A stretch of 64,000 nucleotides of DNA, taken from the NCBI RefSeq assembly GCF_039541915.1, contig NZ_BAABHD010000023.1:17113-81112 (forward strand), read 5' to 3'. Positions 9,393-16,968 of the stretch are shown here, one piece after another. Position 1 is the stretch's first letter. Every line of letters begins with the position of its first letter. The translations under genes were made by a program, and so were the position numbers. The DNA comes from Nibrella saemangeumensis (GTDB lineage: Bacteria; Bacteroidota; Bacteroidia; Cytophagales; Spirosomataceae). A model generated the notes under the pieces. That model searched no databases and was not told the DNA's origin. It was given only the letters and a program-made list of their open reading frames with translations.

Positions 9393-9749
9393 TCAACTAT
9401 CGCCGGCCTTTTTCCACCGGAAGCCTCTTTTTGACTCACGCAATTCGCCCTCAACAGGTTTTAGGAAGTGAATTTTTCGGTAAGGGCCTCTGGAGAGAAC
9501 AACGTCTACGTAGTGTTCCCTCCTGATCTGATAGCGCCCGTTGGCTTCTACGGTTTCGCCATTGACCAGCATGTTTGCATAAACCTGTCCGTTTGATTTG
9601 AACTGGATGGTTTCAAAAGAGCCGTTTGGCAAGGCATGCCGATACTGCCGTTCTGTCTCGAATAGAGATCCCAGGTTCTTATCTGCCGTACAACCGTTCA
9701 GCATAGCTACGACTAGCAGGGTAGTTGCTGTCTTGATTAATCTTGTCAT
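9393..9749 (-). CDS. Small lipoprotein, unknown function
   Basis: A 118-residue exported lipoprotein. The N-terminus has basic residues, a hydrophobic core and a lipobox (MLNGC, Cys at about residue 20). The mature part contains repeated short strands (FETIQFKSNGQVYANMLVNG) resembling small all-beta lipoproteins that carry no known activity. It follows the minus-strand gene at 9769-10281 by 19 bases and is probably co-transcribed with it. No function assigned. Confidence 0.75.
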   Translation of the reverse strand: MTRLIKTATTLLVVAMLNGCTADKNLGSLFETERQYRHALPNGSFETIQFKSNGQVYANMLVNGETVEANGRYQIRREHYVDVVLSRGPYRKIHFLKPVEGELRESKRGFRWKKAGDS

Positions 9750-9768
9750 ACTCCGTATATGCTTTCTC

Positions 9769-10281
9769 TTACAAAATTACCCCCATTCCTATGCCGCCCC
9801 AAGGAACCAGCCGTCCTAAAATCAAAGGCGTGAATTGTGACTTCCAGAAATAACGTGTAAGCGTATACTTAGCCGTTTGATACCAGCGAACACCCAACAT
9901 AGGTGTATAGCGGTAATCCTGTTTATCTTTTGGACGGTTGAAAACCAAGCCGCCCGCTCCGACTTCTAAAAACCATTGGTTCGGCTCCCCAATCGGAATC
10001 GGGCATTTCGTTTGCTTTCTATTCAACAGGATGTTGACGGATACCGAATGTGGGAAGGTGTTGATGCTGTAATCCGTAAAAGTGTGGCCAATGCCTGCCC
10101 GTAGCGTCGTAAACAACCCTGCCACCTGGAAAGGGCTATACTCTGCATTCAGTGCAAGTACCGGATTGATACCCCCGATTTCTAGGGTCGCCGACCACAG
10201 ATGGTGTTTTTGATACGATTTGTACAGTTGCGCGTTTGCCGGTTGGCATAGTACGGCCATGACGAATAGGCGAAGGAGCAT
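9769..10281 (-). CDS. Small outer-membrane-barrel-like protein, unknown function
   Basis: A 170-residue protein with a signal peptide (cleavage near residue 17, ANAQ) and alternating strands such as LWSATLEIGGINPVLALNAEY and GVRWYQTAKYTLTRYFW, consistent with a short outer-membrane beta-barrel. The ending GGIGMGVIL is hydrophobic but lacks the usual terminal aromatic residue. Upstream gene of a likely two-gene minus-strand operon with the small lipoprotein. It resembles other short hypothetical proteins of Spirosoma-like genomes; function unknown. Confidence 0.7.
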   Translation of the reverse strand: MLLRLFVMAVLCQPANAQLYKSYQKHHLWSATLEIGGINPVLALNAEYSPFQVAGLFTTLRAGIGHTFTDYSINTFPHSVSVNILLNRKQTKCPIPIGEPNQWFLEVGAGGLVFNRPKDKQDYRYTPMLGVRWYQTAKYTLTRYFWKSQFTPLILGRLVPWGGIGMGVIL

Positions 10282-10759
10282 AGTCCTGTCTTAGTGATTA
10301 ATACTGGTCTTAATGACTGGCTTTACATCCATAACTTGTCAATAAGTACGGCGTAAGGTCTGCAAACCTTATACAGCATTCAAAGAATTTCGACCAAAGG
10401 GTATTAAGCGTAGACGAAGCGTACGGCAGCGTCGATAAATACATCCGGAGCCTATTGCGGTGTTTTGGCCCAATCCGTAACCCGGTGCTGTTTATGAATT
10501 GGCCAGGCATTGTCCACGCTGCGCAATTATCCACCGGGTGAAGTATCGCGGTTTTCGATTCAAAACCCTTCTTTGTCGATTCTAAACCTGTTTTGGTCGA
10601 AAAAATTAGTACTTGAGTTCCGGCGGTGCTTACCTTAGACGCAACACATTAGTCATGGAAGCCAACGTAGACCGTAATCCTTTCTTTCAACTGCTGACGA
10701 TCTACACCAACCTTCACCTTGATTTCTCCTGACGGTACCGTATTGGTTCGTGAAATTGG
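10282..10759. other. Gap with a 21-bp-period direct repeat and weak coding relics
   Basis: About 480 bases without a supportable gene. On the plus strand an open stretch near 10399-10543 reads VDEAYGSVDKYIRSLL and then stops; it resembles the tail of some enzyme but is too short to assign. A direct repeat TCGATTC(A/T)AAACC lies at 10555-10567 and 10576-10588. A 26-codon ORF (10655, MEANVDRNPFFQ) follows but stops early. I read this as the decayed front of an accessory gene. Confidence 0.4.
10555..10588. promoter_or_regulatory. Tandem 13-base direct repeat with 21-base period
   Basis: TCGATTCAAAACC (10555-10567) and TCGATTCTAAACC (10576-10588) differ at one base and start 21 bases apart, two helical turns. 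Regulators of the LytTR type bind such spaced direct repeats. It precedes only decayed coding sequence, so it may be the operator of a lost gene. Confidence 0.4.
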
Positions 10760-11060
10760 TGAAGATGCATTACCGAAAATCGTAGAGACATTCAAAACGA
10801 TAGGTTTATTGAAAAAATTGTAGGTTTCAAAATCCTTTCCAATCTGGGTCTGTACTACCGGTTTAACAGGGTTATTTCGTTAGAAGGGAGCATCCACCGC
10901 GTGCTCACCAACAGTTTGTCGCCAGCGCTGGAGGCCAGTTTATGGCATTTCCCTTTGGTGTAAACAATTTCCTAAGAAAACTTTGAGTGTTTTTAAGGAC
11001 AGGTCTCAACCGGCCGGCTTCCCCTTGGCAGCCCAAATCGGTCTTACGGTCAACTTCTAA
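10760..11060 (+). pseudogene. Relic of an outer-membrane beta-barrel protein
   Basis: From about 10760 a stop-free plus-strand stretch reads IVGFKILSNLGLYYRFN and then RVISLEGSIHRVLTNSL, the strand pattern of an outer-membrane barrel, and stops at 10963. About 40 bases later, in another frame, it resumes as SQPAGFPLAAQIGLTVNF and ends at TAA 11058-11060 with the C-terminal Phe expected for a barrel. No start codon in place; at least one frameshift. Another stop-free stretch exists on the minus strand (10656-10883), so the assignment is tentative. Confidence 0.4.
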
Positions 11061-11310
11061 GGCTTCTCGTAAGTCTGTAGGCGTTGAAAGGCCTGTTTAC
11101 AAACAGGCTGATTTACCTTATTTTGGCTTGTGATTATCCTTACAACCGATATACCACAGCGTTACATGAGTTTTCTGGTTGATACCCATCTTTACCACAG
11201 GTTTCTTTCGACAGGTACACGTCTCGACAAGTCAGCTATACTACAACCGCCAACAGTGAGCTAAATCAATGCCCAATTTGTTGTAATATTGTAAGACACG
11301 CCCCAAGGTC
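11061..11310. other. Non-coding gap with one small palindrome
   Basis: Contains the perfect hairpin GCCTGTTTACAAACAGGC (11091-11108), whose TTACAAA core recurs in palindromes at 9037 and 12192. Otherwise nothing is recognised before the antitoxin gene. Confidence 0.5.
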
Positions 11311-11532
11311 ATGATAACGCTAACTGTCAAGGATAACGATTACGAGAAGGTTAAGGCATTGCTACTAGAAAACGGCATTACAATCGAGCCAGAAGCTGAC
11401 AGCCCAATTCCCCTTTTACACAAAAGCAATGCTAAAGCTGGCGAAACGCCAGCCGCTTTCAGCGGTATCTGGGCTACTGATGAACGGACGATGGCGTCAA
11501 TACGGGCGAAGGCATGGCCAAAAAGAAGATAA
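11311..11532 (+). CDS. Putative antitoxin of a type II PIN toxin-antitoxin pair
   Basis: A 73-residue acidic-to-basic small protein. The N-terminus (MITLTVKDNDYEKVKALL) and the C-terminal toxin-binding tail (FSGIWATDERTMASIRAKAW) match the small antitoxins paired with PIN-domain toxins in Bacteroidota, where a W-x-D-x-x-x-x-x-x-x-I-R-x-x-x-W ending is common. The stop overlaps the start of the following PIN gene by 19 bases, the usual coupled arrangement. The antitoxin frame is intact whereas its toxin is broken, so it may be retained to neutralise related toxins elsewhere, or be decaying too. Confidence 0.7.
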   Translation: MITLTVKDNDYEKVKALLLENGITIEPEADSPIPLLHKSNAKAGETPAAFSGIWATDERTMASIRAKAWPKRR

Positions 11533-11928
11533 TTCTCTGTGATTCAAATGTGTTGTTCGACTACTTCAGAGGGGTGCCGGCAATGGTGAGGAGCTAGAGG
11601 AACTTGGTTTTGACCGGCTGTATCTGAGTGTAATTTCCGAAGCCGAAATTACGTGGGCATGAAGCGCGGTGAAAAGCGGAAAACGGTTGAAACTATTAAC
11701 AAGTTTAATGTCATCGGTTTAGACGCTGAGATCTCGCGGCAACTACTGAATCTTACCTGGGAGCATTACGCCAAGCGTCCTGGTATAGCGGATATGATAA
11801 TTGCCGCCACGGCGCTAACCTACCCGGTTGTGCTGTTCACCTTCAACAAGAAGGATTTCGATTTTGTAGAAGGAATTACCTTTTACCGGCCTAAATACAA
11901 ACATCAATATGGCCCTGAAGAGAAGTAG
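11514..11928 (+). pseudogene. Frameshifted PIN-domain toxin (VapC-like)
   Basis: Starting at ATG 11514, the first frame reads KKIILCDSNVLFDYFRG, with the first catalytic Asp of the PIN fold, and stops at TAG near 11597. Moving one base, the next frame gives EELEELGFDRLYLSVISEAE with the conserved Glu, then stops at TGA near 11659. A third frame (11653-11928) carries MKRGEKRKTVETINKF and the rest of the fold, including ADMIIAATAL and FTFNKKDFDFV. Joined with two single-base shifts they make a normal ~138-residue PIN RNase. As read, the toxin is inactive, unless both shifts are sequencing errors. Confidence 0.85.
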
Positions 11929-12310
11929 GCAAATGATATTCAGGGAAAGCAGCTTGAGTTGGAGCATGGAGTTATAATTCATGATTTGGCAAGTTTCCGG
12001 CGACAGGCAGCAGGCCGCCAAGTCAGCGAGACAGCCCAACCATCCGTATGCGTCAAGGCTCCCTTCGGTCGCCAGCGCCACATGGGGTGTTGGGCGCTGG
12101 TCTCCCCCGTCTCGCGTTACAAACCCGGACGAACGAGGGCCGCAATTGTACCGTAAGCGGGGATGGTCATCGGATAGGTAAGGTGATGGACGCCCGGTTT
12201 ACAAAACCAGGCTACATTAAGGAGAATTTTTCCTACTATTGCTTTACACCATATAGTGCAGGCCAGCAGGTTGTTGCCGGTGCCTAATCCTGACCAATCG
12301 TATCTAAACC
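11929..12310. other. Gene-free 382 bases with small palindromes
   Basis: No supportable gene; the short ORFs here overlap one another on both strands and have no protein-like pattern. Holds an imperfect palindrome GCCCGGTTTACAAAACCAGGC without its last base context at 12192-12212, similar to those at 9037 and 11091, and a TTACAAACCCGG stretch near 12117. Probably REP-like or eroded sequence. Confidence 0.45.
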
Positions 12311-13348
12311 ATGGAAAATCAGCAATCACGCCGTACGTTTCTGGGAACAACGGCCGCTCTCGTCTCGGGAGCCGTACTTGGTACCAACAAGCTCTTTGGT
12401 GCCCCGGCCATTATCCGGAGCGTAGGTGACCCTAACTCGCTTATCAATGGCGTTCAGATCGGTGTCATCACCTATTCTTTCCGCGAAATGCCCGATCAGA
12501 GCGCCGAGGCTACGTTGCAGTACGTGCTCGACAGCGGCATCAGCGCTATTGAACTAATGGGTGGTCCGGCCGAGTCGTTTGCCGGTGCCCCGAAAAATAC
12601 GGTGGATATGCGGACGGTATTTCCGCTGATGCGGAAGCGACGCGAAAATCAGCAACTGACCGAAGACGAGCAGAAAATACTGGCCGACGCCGATGCCCAG
12701 ACTAAAGCGTACCGGACCGAGGTTGCCAAATGGCGGCAATCGGTGTCTATGGCTAAATTCGAGCAGGTTCGCAAAATGTACAACAAGGCCGGCGTCACCA
12801 TCTACGGCTTCAAACCGGATGCCTTTGGTATGCAGAGCACCGACGCCGATATTGATTACGGCATGCGGGCGGCCAAAGCACTGGGTGCCAATCAGGTCAC
12901 GCTGGAGCACCCCGCCAACGATGCCCATACGCTGAGGCTGGGCAAGATGGCCGAGAAGCACGGCATCCGCGTGGGCTACCACGGCCACGAACAGCAGACA
13001 CCGACCTTCTGGGATACCGCCTTGGCGCAATCGCCCGGCAACGCTCTGAACTTCGATCTGGGCCACTACGTAGCGGCCGGTCAGCCCGATCCGCTGGGGC
13101 TCATCCGGCAAAAGCATAACCGTATTGCCAGTATGCACATCAAGGACCGCCAGTCACCGGCCAACGGCAAAGGGAATCTGCCCTGGGGCAAGGGTGATAC
13201 GCCCCTGCGGGAGGCATTGAGGTTGATGCGCGAGCAGAAGTATACCTTCCCGGCCACAGTGGAGCTGGAATACAAGGTACCGGAGGGGTCAAACCCCGTG
13301 GCCGAGGTCAGGAAGTGTGTTGACTACTGCCGGAATATATTGAGCTAG
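12311..13348 (+). CDS. Exported sugar phosphate isomerase/epimerase-like TIM barrel
   Basis: A 345-residue protein of the xylose isomerase-like (AP endonuclease 2) TIM-barrel family. The N-terminus carries a twin-arginine signal (QSRRTFLGTTAALVSG), so it is probably folded in the cytoplasm and exported to the periplasm. Metal-ligand segments are visible: a Glu in QVTLEHPAND, His in GYHGHEQ, Asp/His in LNFDLGHY and the Glu in TVELEYK. Such exported barrels are abundant in Bacteroidota, often near sugar oxidoreductases, but no partner lies beside it here. A second, different member is at 26697-27638. Substrate unknown. Confidence 0.88.
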   Translation: MENQQSRRTFLGTTAALVSGAVLGTNKLFGAPAIIRSVGDPNSLINGVQIGVITYSFREMPDQSAEATLQYVLDSGISAIELMGGPAESFAGAPKNTVDMRTVFPLMRKRRENQQLTEDEQKILADADAQTKAYRTEVAKWRQSVSMAKFEQVRKMYNKAGVTIYGFKPDAFGMQSTDADIDYGMRAAKALGANQVTLEHPANDAHTLRLGKMAEKHGIRVGYHGHEQQTPTFWDTALAQSPGNALNFDLGHYVAAGQPDPLGLIRQKHNRIASMHIKDRQSPANGKGNLPWGKGDTPLREALRLMREQKYTFPATVELEYKVPEGSNPVAEVRKCVDYCRNILS

Positions 13349-13370
13349 CCATAAGGCAATCTGCCAACAT

Positions 13371-13414
13371 GCGGCTTTATGGTCATTCCCAAATGGCCGT
13401 AAAGCCGCTTTTTT
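13371..13414 (+). terminator. Intrinsic terminator
   Basis: A 17-bp stem with two G-T pairs (13371-13387 with 13392-13408) followed by six T ends the TIM-barrel gene. Confidence 0.85.
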
Positions 13415-13546
13415 GTTATGAGCGTTTGGTCAAGCCCATTCTCTACGCTGCTGCGCAACTAACAAAGTTCAGATCAGCAACTGATTACGCTCATCGTCAG
13501 CGCGTTCCGGATTGCGTTACTTTGGATGGTCAAAACAGAAGCATCC

Positions 13547-14995
13547 ATGAACAAGGCACAAACGCAATCAGGTATCCCTCATCTCCGTACCAAACCGACG
13601 TGGGGCTTCTTTTCGCTTCGGGGCTTTTGGGGCCTGTGCCTCTTGCTGGCACTCGTCGTTAGTCAGCCGGTTCAGTCCCAGATCAAACAGCCAGTCACCC
13701 CACGACTGGTTCAGCAGTTGAACCAGAAGCAACCGAACCTGCTCCGGCAGCATCCGATCCTCAACCCGAAACGGATCGACGCTTTATACAATCAAACCGG
13801 TGATGAATTCCTCTGGTCGCCTGAGTGGGAACCGTTCCGCAAAGCCTTTCTCCAGACCCTGGAACGCGCCGATGATTTTGGCCTAGACCGAAACAACTAC
13901 CACTATACCCTGCTGAAAACGCTGAGCCGGAAGAACCCGCTGGCGTACGAACTTTATACCTCCGATGCCTTGCTCACCTTTATGGAGCATGTCGGCTACG
14001 GCACCGACCGACCCAACTGGCTGACCATTAACCCGGATTGCGACCCCGTAGGGCAGGAATTCGGCGTAGAAACGTACCTGCTGTCGGCGTTTGCCAACTG
14101 CTATACCTTCCCGCAGGTGCTCGAAGGCACCGAGCCCCAGACCCAGGTCTATCAAACCCTCCGAAGTGAGCTCGTTCGGGTTAACAGCATCGCCGGCAAA
14201 ACCGAGCTGACGACCGGCCTGGTGCCTTTCTCCGACGCACTGGCTGATAATACGTTGCTCATACATCGGCTGAAAGCCTGGGGGGTAGTACCCCTTAAAG
14301 CGGCAAACCTTTCTGAAGAGCAGGCACGGCAGGCCTTAAAAGTGTTTCAGCAGAAGGTAGGTGAGCCCACCGATGGCCGGCTGACCGTGGCTACGCTGGC
14401 TAAAGTGAATAAGCCGATTGCTCAGTACCGGAAAATGCTGACCAGCAGCCTGAATAGCTGGCGGTGGCTCAACGCCATTAACGAATACAAAACGCTGGTG
14501 ATTAATCTGCCGGCTGCGGAGCTATACGGGTTTGAAGGCTGTACCGTCGCCTTATCGATGCGGACCCTGTTAGGTAAACCGGAAACACCTACTCCTCAGT
14601 TTCTGGCGCAGCTGACCTCCGTTGCGTTCTCACCCAATTCGGGGCATTCCGGCTTTCTGCCCTATAACATTCCGCCGAGCGAGTTGACCCTGTTTGCCCA
14701 GGACCTGAGTCTGCAGGCAGGCTTCCGGCAGGACAATCGGTTCCGGAATTTAGGCGGTGTGCAGATCGAAAAGCCGGTTGCGCTGGCGGCCTGGTTGCTG
14801 GAAGACAAAGACGAGGTGAACCACCTCATTCAAAGTCCACCGAGCCAAACCGGCTCTAAACCAGTAATCCGCAAAATAAGCCCGCCGGTATCGCTGCTGG
14901 TATTTACCAACCCAATAGGTATCGATGCGCAGGGACACATCCGGCTGTACGATCCGGTTTACCAGCAAGTCAGCTTTTCGCTGATGCGGAAGTAA
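13547..14995 (+). CDS. YcbB/LdtD-like L,D-transpeptidase homologue lacking catalytic residues
   Basis: A 482-residue exported protein with the layout of the large L,D-transpeptidases: N-terminal signal (LLLALVVSQPVQSQ), scaffold domain with LYNQTGDEFLWSPEW, a peptidoglycan-binding-like module (LSEEQARQALKVFQQKVGEP) and a YkuD-like region. LdtD enzymes have S-H-G-C-V-R; here the aligned segment is FRNLGGVQIEKPVALA (near 14741-14788), so His is Leu, Cys is Gly (residue 404) and Arg is Gln. It is therefore probably not a transpeptidase but may still bind peptidoglycan. The ATG at 13547 is preferred because a TTACTTTG near-consensus -7 box lies at 13518-13525. An in-frame ATG at 13526 would add 7 residues. 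Confidence 0.8.
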   Translation: MNKAQTQSGIPHLRTKPTWGFFSLRGFWGLCLLLALVVSQPVQSQIKQPVTPRLVQQLNQKQPNLLRQHPILNPKRIDALYNQTGDEFLWSPEWEPFRKAFLQTLERADDFGLDRNNYHYTLLKTLSRKNPLAYELYTSDALLTFMEHVGYGTDRPNWLTINPDCDPVGQEFGVETYLLSAFANCYTFPQVLEGTEPQTQVYQTLRSELVRVNSIAGKTELTTGLVPFSDALADNTLLIHRLKAWGVVPLKAANLSEEQARQALKVFQQKVGEPTDGRLTVATLAKVNKPIAQYRKMLTSSLNSWRWLNAINEYKTLVINLPAAELYGFEGCTVALSMRTLLGKPETPTPQFLAQLTSVAFSPNSGHSGFLPYNIPPSELTLFAQDLSLQAGFRQDNRFRNLGGVQIEKPVALAAWLLEDKDEVNHLIQSPPSQTGSKPVIRKISPPVSLLVFTNPIGIDAQGHIRLYDPVYQQVSFSLMRK

Positions 14996-15003
14996 CTGAA
15001 AAC

Positions 15004-15035
15004 ACAAGAGCCCGGCCAATTGGTCGGGCTCTTGT
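15004..15035. terminator. Bidirectional terminator between convergent genes
   Basis: ACAAGAGCCCG (15004-15014) pairs with CGGGCTCTTGT (15025-15035) across a 10-base loop. It serves both the transpeptidase-like gene (plus) and dnaJ (minus). Confidence 0.8.
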
Positions 15036-15050
15036 CTGTATCTATCATTC

Positions 15051-16220
15051 TTAACCGTGGAAGAAGTCTTTCATCTTCTCAAAGAAGCCTTTGTCGCTCT
15101 TGGTCGGTTTAGGCTGGAAGTTGGGGGAGCTGCGCAGCCGCTCCAGAATGGACCGCTCCTCAGATGAGAGTTGCTTGGGTGTCCAGACGTTGACGTGGAT
15201 CAGCTCATCGCCCCGGCCGTAGCCGTTCAGGTCTTTGATGCCTTTGCCCTTCAGGCGCAGGATCTTCCCGCTCTGAATACCCGGCTCCAGCGTAATGCGG
15301 GCTTTTCCGTCAATCGTCGGCACTTCCACGCTGGTACCCAGGGCGGCATCCACGAAGTTGACGTACAAGTCGTAAATCACGTTGCTGCCGTCGCGCTTCA
15401 GGTCGCCATCTTCCTCCTCTTCGATCACAATGAGCAGGTCGCCGGCTACCCCGCCCCGTGGCGGCACGTTACCCTTACCGCCTACCGAGAGCTGAATGCC
15501 CTCAGCCACACCGGCCGGAATCTTGATCGGGATGACATCTTCCTGCAATACCCGACCCTCGCCGAAGCAGGTATCGCAACGCTCGGTCACGATCTTGCCG
15601 TCGCCGTTACAGGTCGGACAGGTATTGGTGGAGACCATCTGGCCCAGCATGGTATTCACGACCTTGCGCACCTGACCGGTACCGTTACAGCTCTGGCAGG
15701 TCTGCACGGCCGTTCCGTTTTTGGAGCCGTTGCCGCCACAGGTGGTACAGGCTACATGGCGCTTTACCTTAATTTTCTTTTCTACGCCGTTGGCGACCTC
15801 CTGCAATGTCAGCTTCAGCTTGATACGCAGATCGGAACCGCGACGGACCCGCTGCCGCTGGCCACCGGCACCACCCCGACCGAAGAAACTGCCGAAGGGG
15901 GAGTCATCGCCGAAAATGTCGCCGAACTGGCTGAAAATATCCTCCATCGACGGACCACCCTGGCCGTAGCCTCCGCCAAAACCGCCGTTGCCGCTCATAC
16001 CAGCATGACCAAACTGGTCGTAACGGGCCTTTTTCTGCGGATCGCTCAGGACGTCGTAAGCCTCAGCCGCTTCCTTGAATTTCTCCTCGGCAGTAGGGTC
16101 GTCGGGATTTTTATCCGGGTGAAACTTAATAGCCATCTTCCGGTAAGCCTTCTTCAGGTCGTCCGGGGAGGCATTCTTATCAACCCCCAATACTTCGTAA
16201 TAATCTCGTTTCGTTGCCAT
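15051..16220 (-). CDS. dnaJ: Chaperone DnaJ
   Basis: DnaJ (Hsp40), co-chaperone of DnaK, delivering unfolded clients and stimulating ATP hydrolysis. 389 residues. The J domain has the HPD motif (KFHPDKNPDD, near residue 33), followed by a G/F-rich linker, then a zinc-binding region with four CxxCxGxG repeats (CTTCGGNG, CQSCNGTG, CPTCNGDG, CDTCFGEG) and the C-terminal substrate domains. It is the second gene of a grpE-dnaJ operon: its ATG overlaps the grpE stop as TAATG, indicating translational coupling. dnaK is not in the window. A long plus-strand ORF opposite it is a shadow. Confidence 0.98.
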   Translation of the reverse strand: MATKRDYYEVLGVDKNASPDDLKKAYRKMAIKFHPDKNPDDPTAEEKFKEAAEAYDVLSDPQKKARYDQFGHAGMSGNGGFGGGYGQGGPSMEDIFSQFGDIFGDDSPFGSFFGRGGAGGQRQRVRRGSDLRIKLKLTLQEVANGVEKKIKVKRHVACTTCGGNGSKNGTAVQTCQSCNGTGQVRKVVNTMLGQMVSTNTCPTCNGDGKIVTERCDTCFGEGRVLQEDVIPIKIPAGVAEGIQLSVGGKGNVPPRGGVAGDLLIVIEEEEDGDLKRDGSNVIYDLYVNFVDAALGTSVEVPTIDGKARITLEPGIQSGKILRLKGKGIKDLNGYGRGDELIHVNVWTPKQLSSEERSILERLRSSPNFQPKPTKSDKGFFEKMKDFFHG

Positions 16221-16771
16221 TAGCTTCCAACTACAACCTTTGCAAATCGTATAACCTTATCGTTCAGGTAATATCCTTTTTCGACTTCGTCGATCACTTT
16301 ACCTTTCAGGTCATCGCTGGGGGCCGGAAACTGCGTCACCGATTCGTGTACATCGGCATTGAAAGGCTCGCCTTTGGCCGTCATGGGCTTCAGGCCCTTT
16401 GCCTCCAGCGTTTTGGTCAGTTTATGAAAAATCAGCGAGACGCCTTCTTTCAGCGCAGCCACATCGGATGTTTTTTCCAGGGACTGCATAGCCCGCTCAA
16501 AATCATCCACTACCGGTAGTAACGACACCAACAAACCTTCGTTGGCGGTTGACACCAACTCCAGTTTTTCCTTCGCGGTCCGCCGGCGGAAATTCTCAAA
16601 ATCGGCGTACAGGCGCAGGTATTTATCTTTTAGTTCGGCCAGTTCAGCGTCGCGGGTATTCCCGGCAGTTTCCTGCTCGTTGGTGGGTTCCTCAGCCGCT
16701 GCGGTCGCCGTGTTGTCAGGTTGCTCGTTGGTTTGGTTAAGTTCTTCGTTCAAAATGTCTTTATTTTCCAT
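16220..16771 (-). CDS. grpE: Nucleotide exchange factor GrpE
   Basis: GrpE, which promotes ADP release from DnaK. 183 residues: an acidic disordered N-terminus, a long coiled coil (AELAELKDKYLRLYADFENF near residues 43-63, then RRTAKEKLELV), and the C-terminal beta part ending in GYYLNDKVIRFAKVVVG, the family signature. First gene of the operon with dnaJ. A sigma-54-like promoter lies 44 bases upstream of its start (16815-16830 on the minus strand), with TGACA boxes behind it, consistent with stress induction. Confidence 0.97.
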   Translation of the reverse strand: MENKDILNEELNQTNEQPDNTATAAAEEPTNEQETAGNTRDAELAELKDKYLRLYADFENFRRRTAKEKLELVSTANEGLLVSLLPVVDDFERAMQSLEKTSDVAALKEGVSLIFHKLTKTLEAKGLKPMTAKGEPFNADVHESVTQFPAPSDDLKGKVIDEVEKGYYLNDKVIRFAKVVVGS

Positions 16772-16814
16772 GATAAAGCCTCGTTCGCATTCCTATATAG
16801 CTCAGGTAAATGGC

Positions 16815-16830
16815 AGCAATTCCGTTGCCA
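16815..16830 (-). promoter_or_regulatory. Sigma-54-like -24/-12 promoter of grpE-dnaJ
   Basis: Minus strand TGGCAACGGAATTGCT fits the RpoN consensus TGGCAC-N5-TTGCW with a single mismatch and the exact GG-N10-GC spacing. Transcription would begin about 12 bases further down, leaving a leader of about 30 bases to the grpE ATG (16771). Two same-direction TGACA (plus-strand reading) boxes at 16844-16848 and 16852-16856 lie behind it, where an enhancer protein could bind. Confidence 0.5.
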
Positions 16831-16968
16831 AATTCTTCTGAACTGACAACTTGACATTGCGCCAAACGGTTCCCTAGCCTGCAAGTTTACCAATTTAACC
16901 GTTACCCCGGATTTTTTCTGCCGCGAATTCTGTTACGTCCAGAGTCTCCCGGCCCGGAACCAGTTGAT

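Noticed and set aside
10310..10534. 74-codon minus-strand ORF
   Set aside because: No protein-like pattern, and overlaps a more plausible decayed frame on the plus strand; neither is strong enough to call as a gene.
11959..12350. Several short ORFs on both strands between the PIN relic and the TIM-barrel gene
   Set aside because: They overlap one another in different frames and have low-complexity, Arg/Pro-rich translations typical of non-coding DNA.
15171..16223. 350-codon plus-strand ORF opposite dnaJ
   Set aside because: It is a shadow of dnaJ: the dnaJ protein is unmistakable with HPD and four zinc motifs, and the plus-strand translation has no family pattern.
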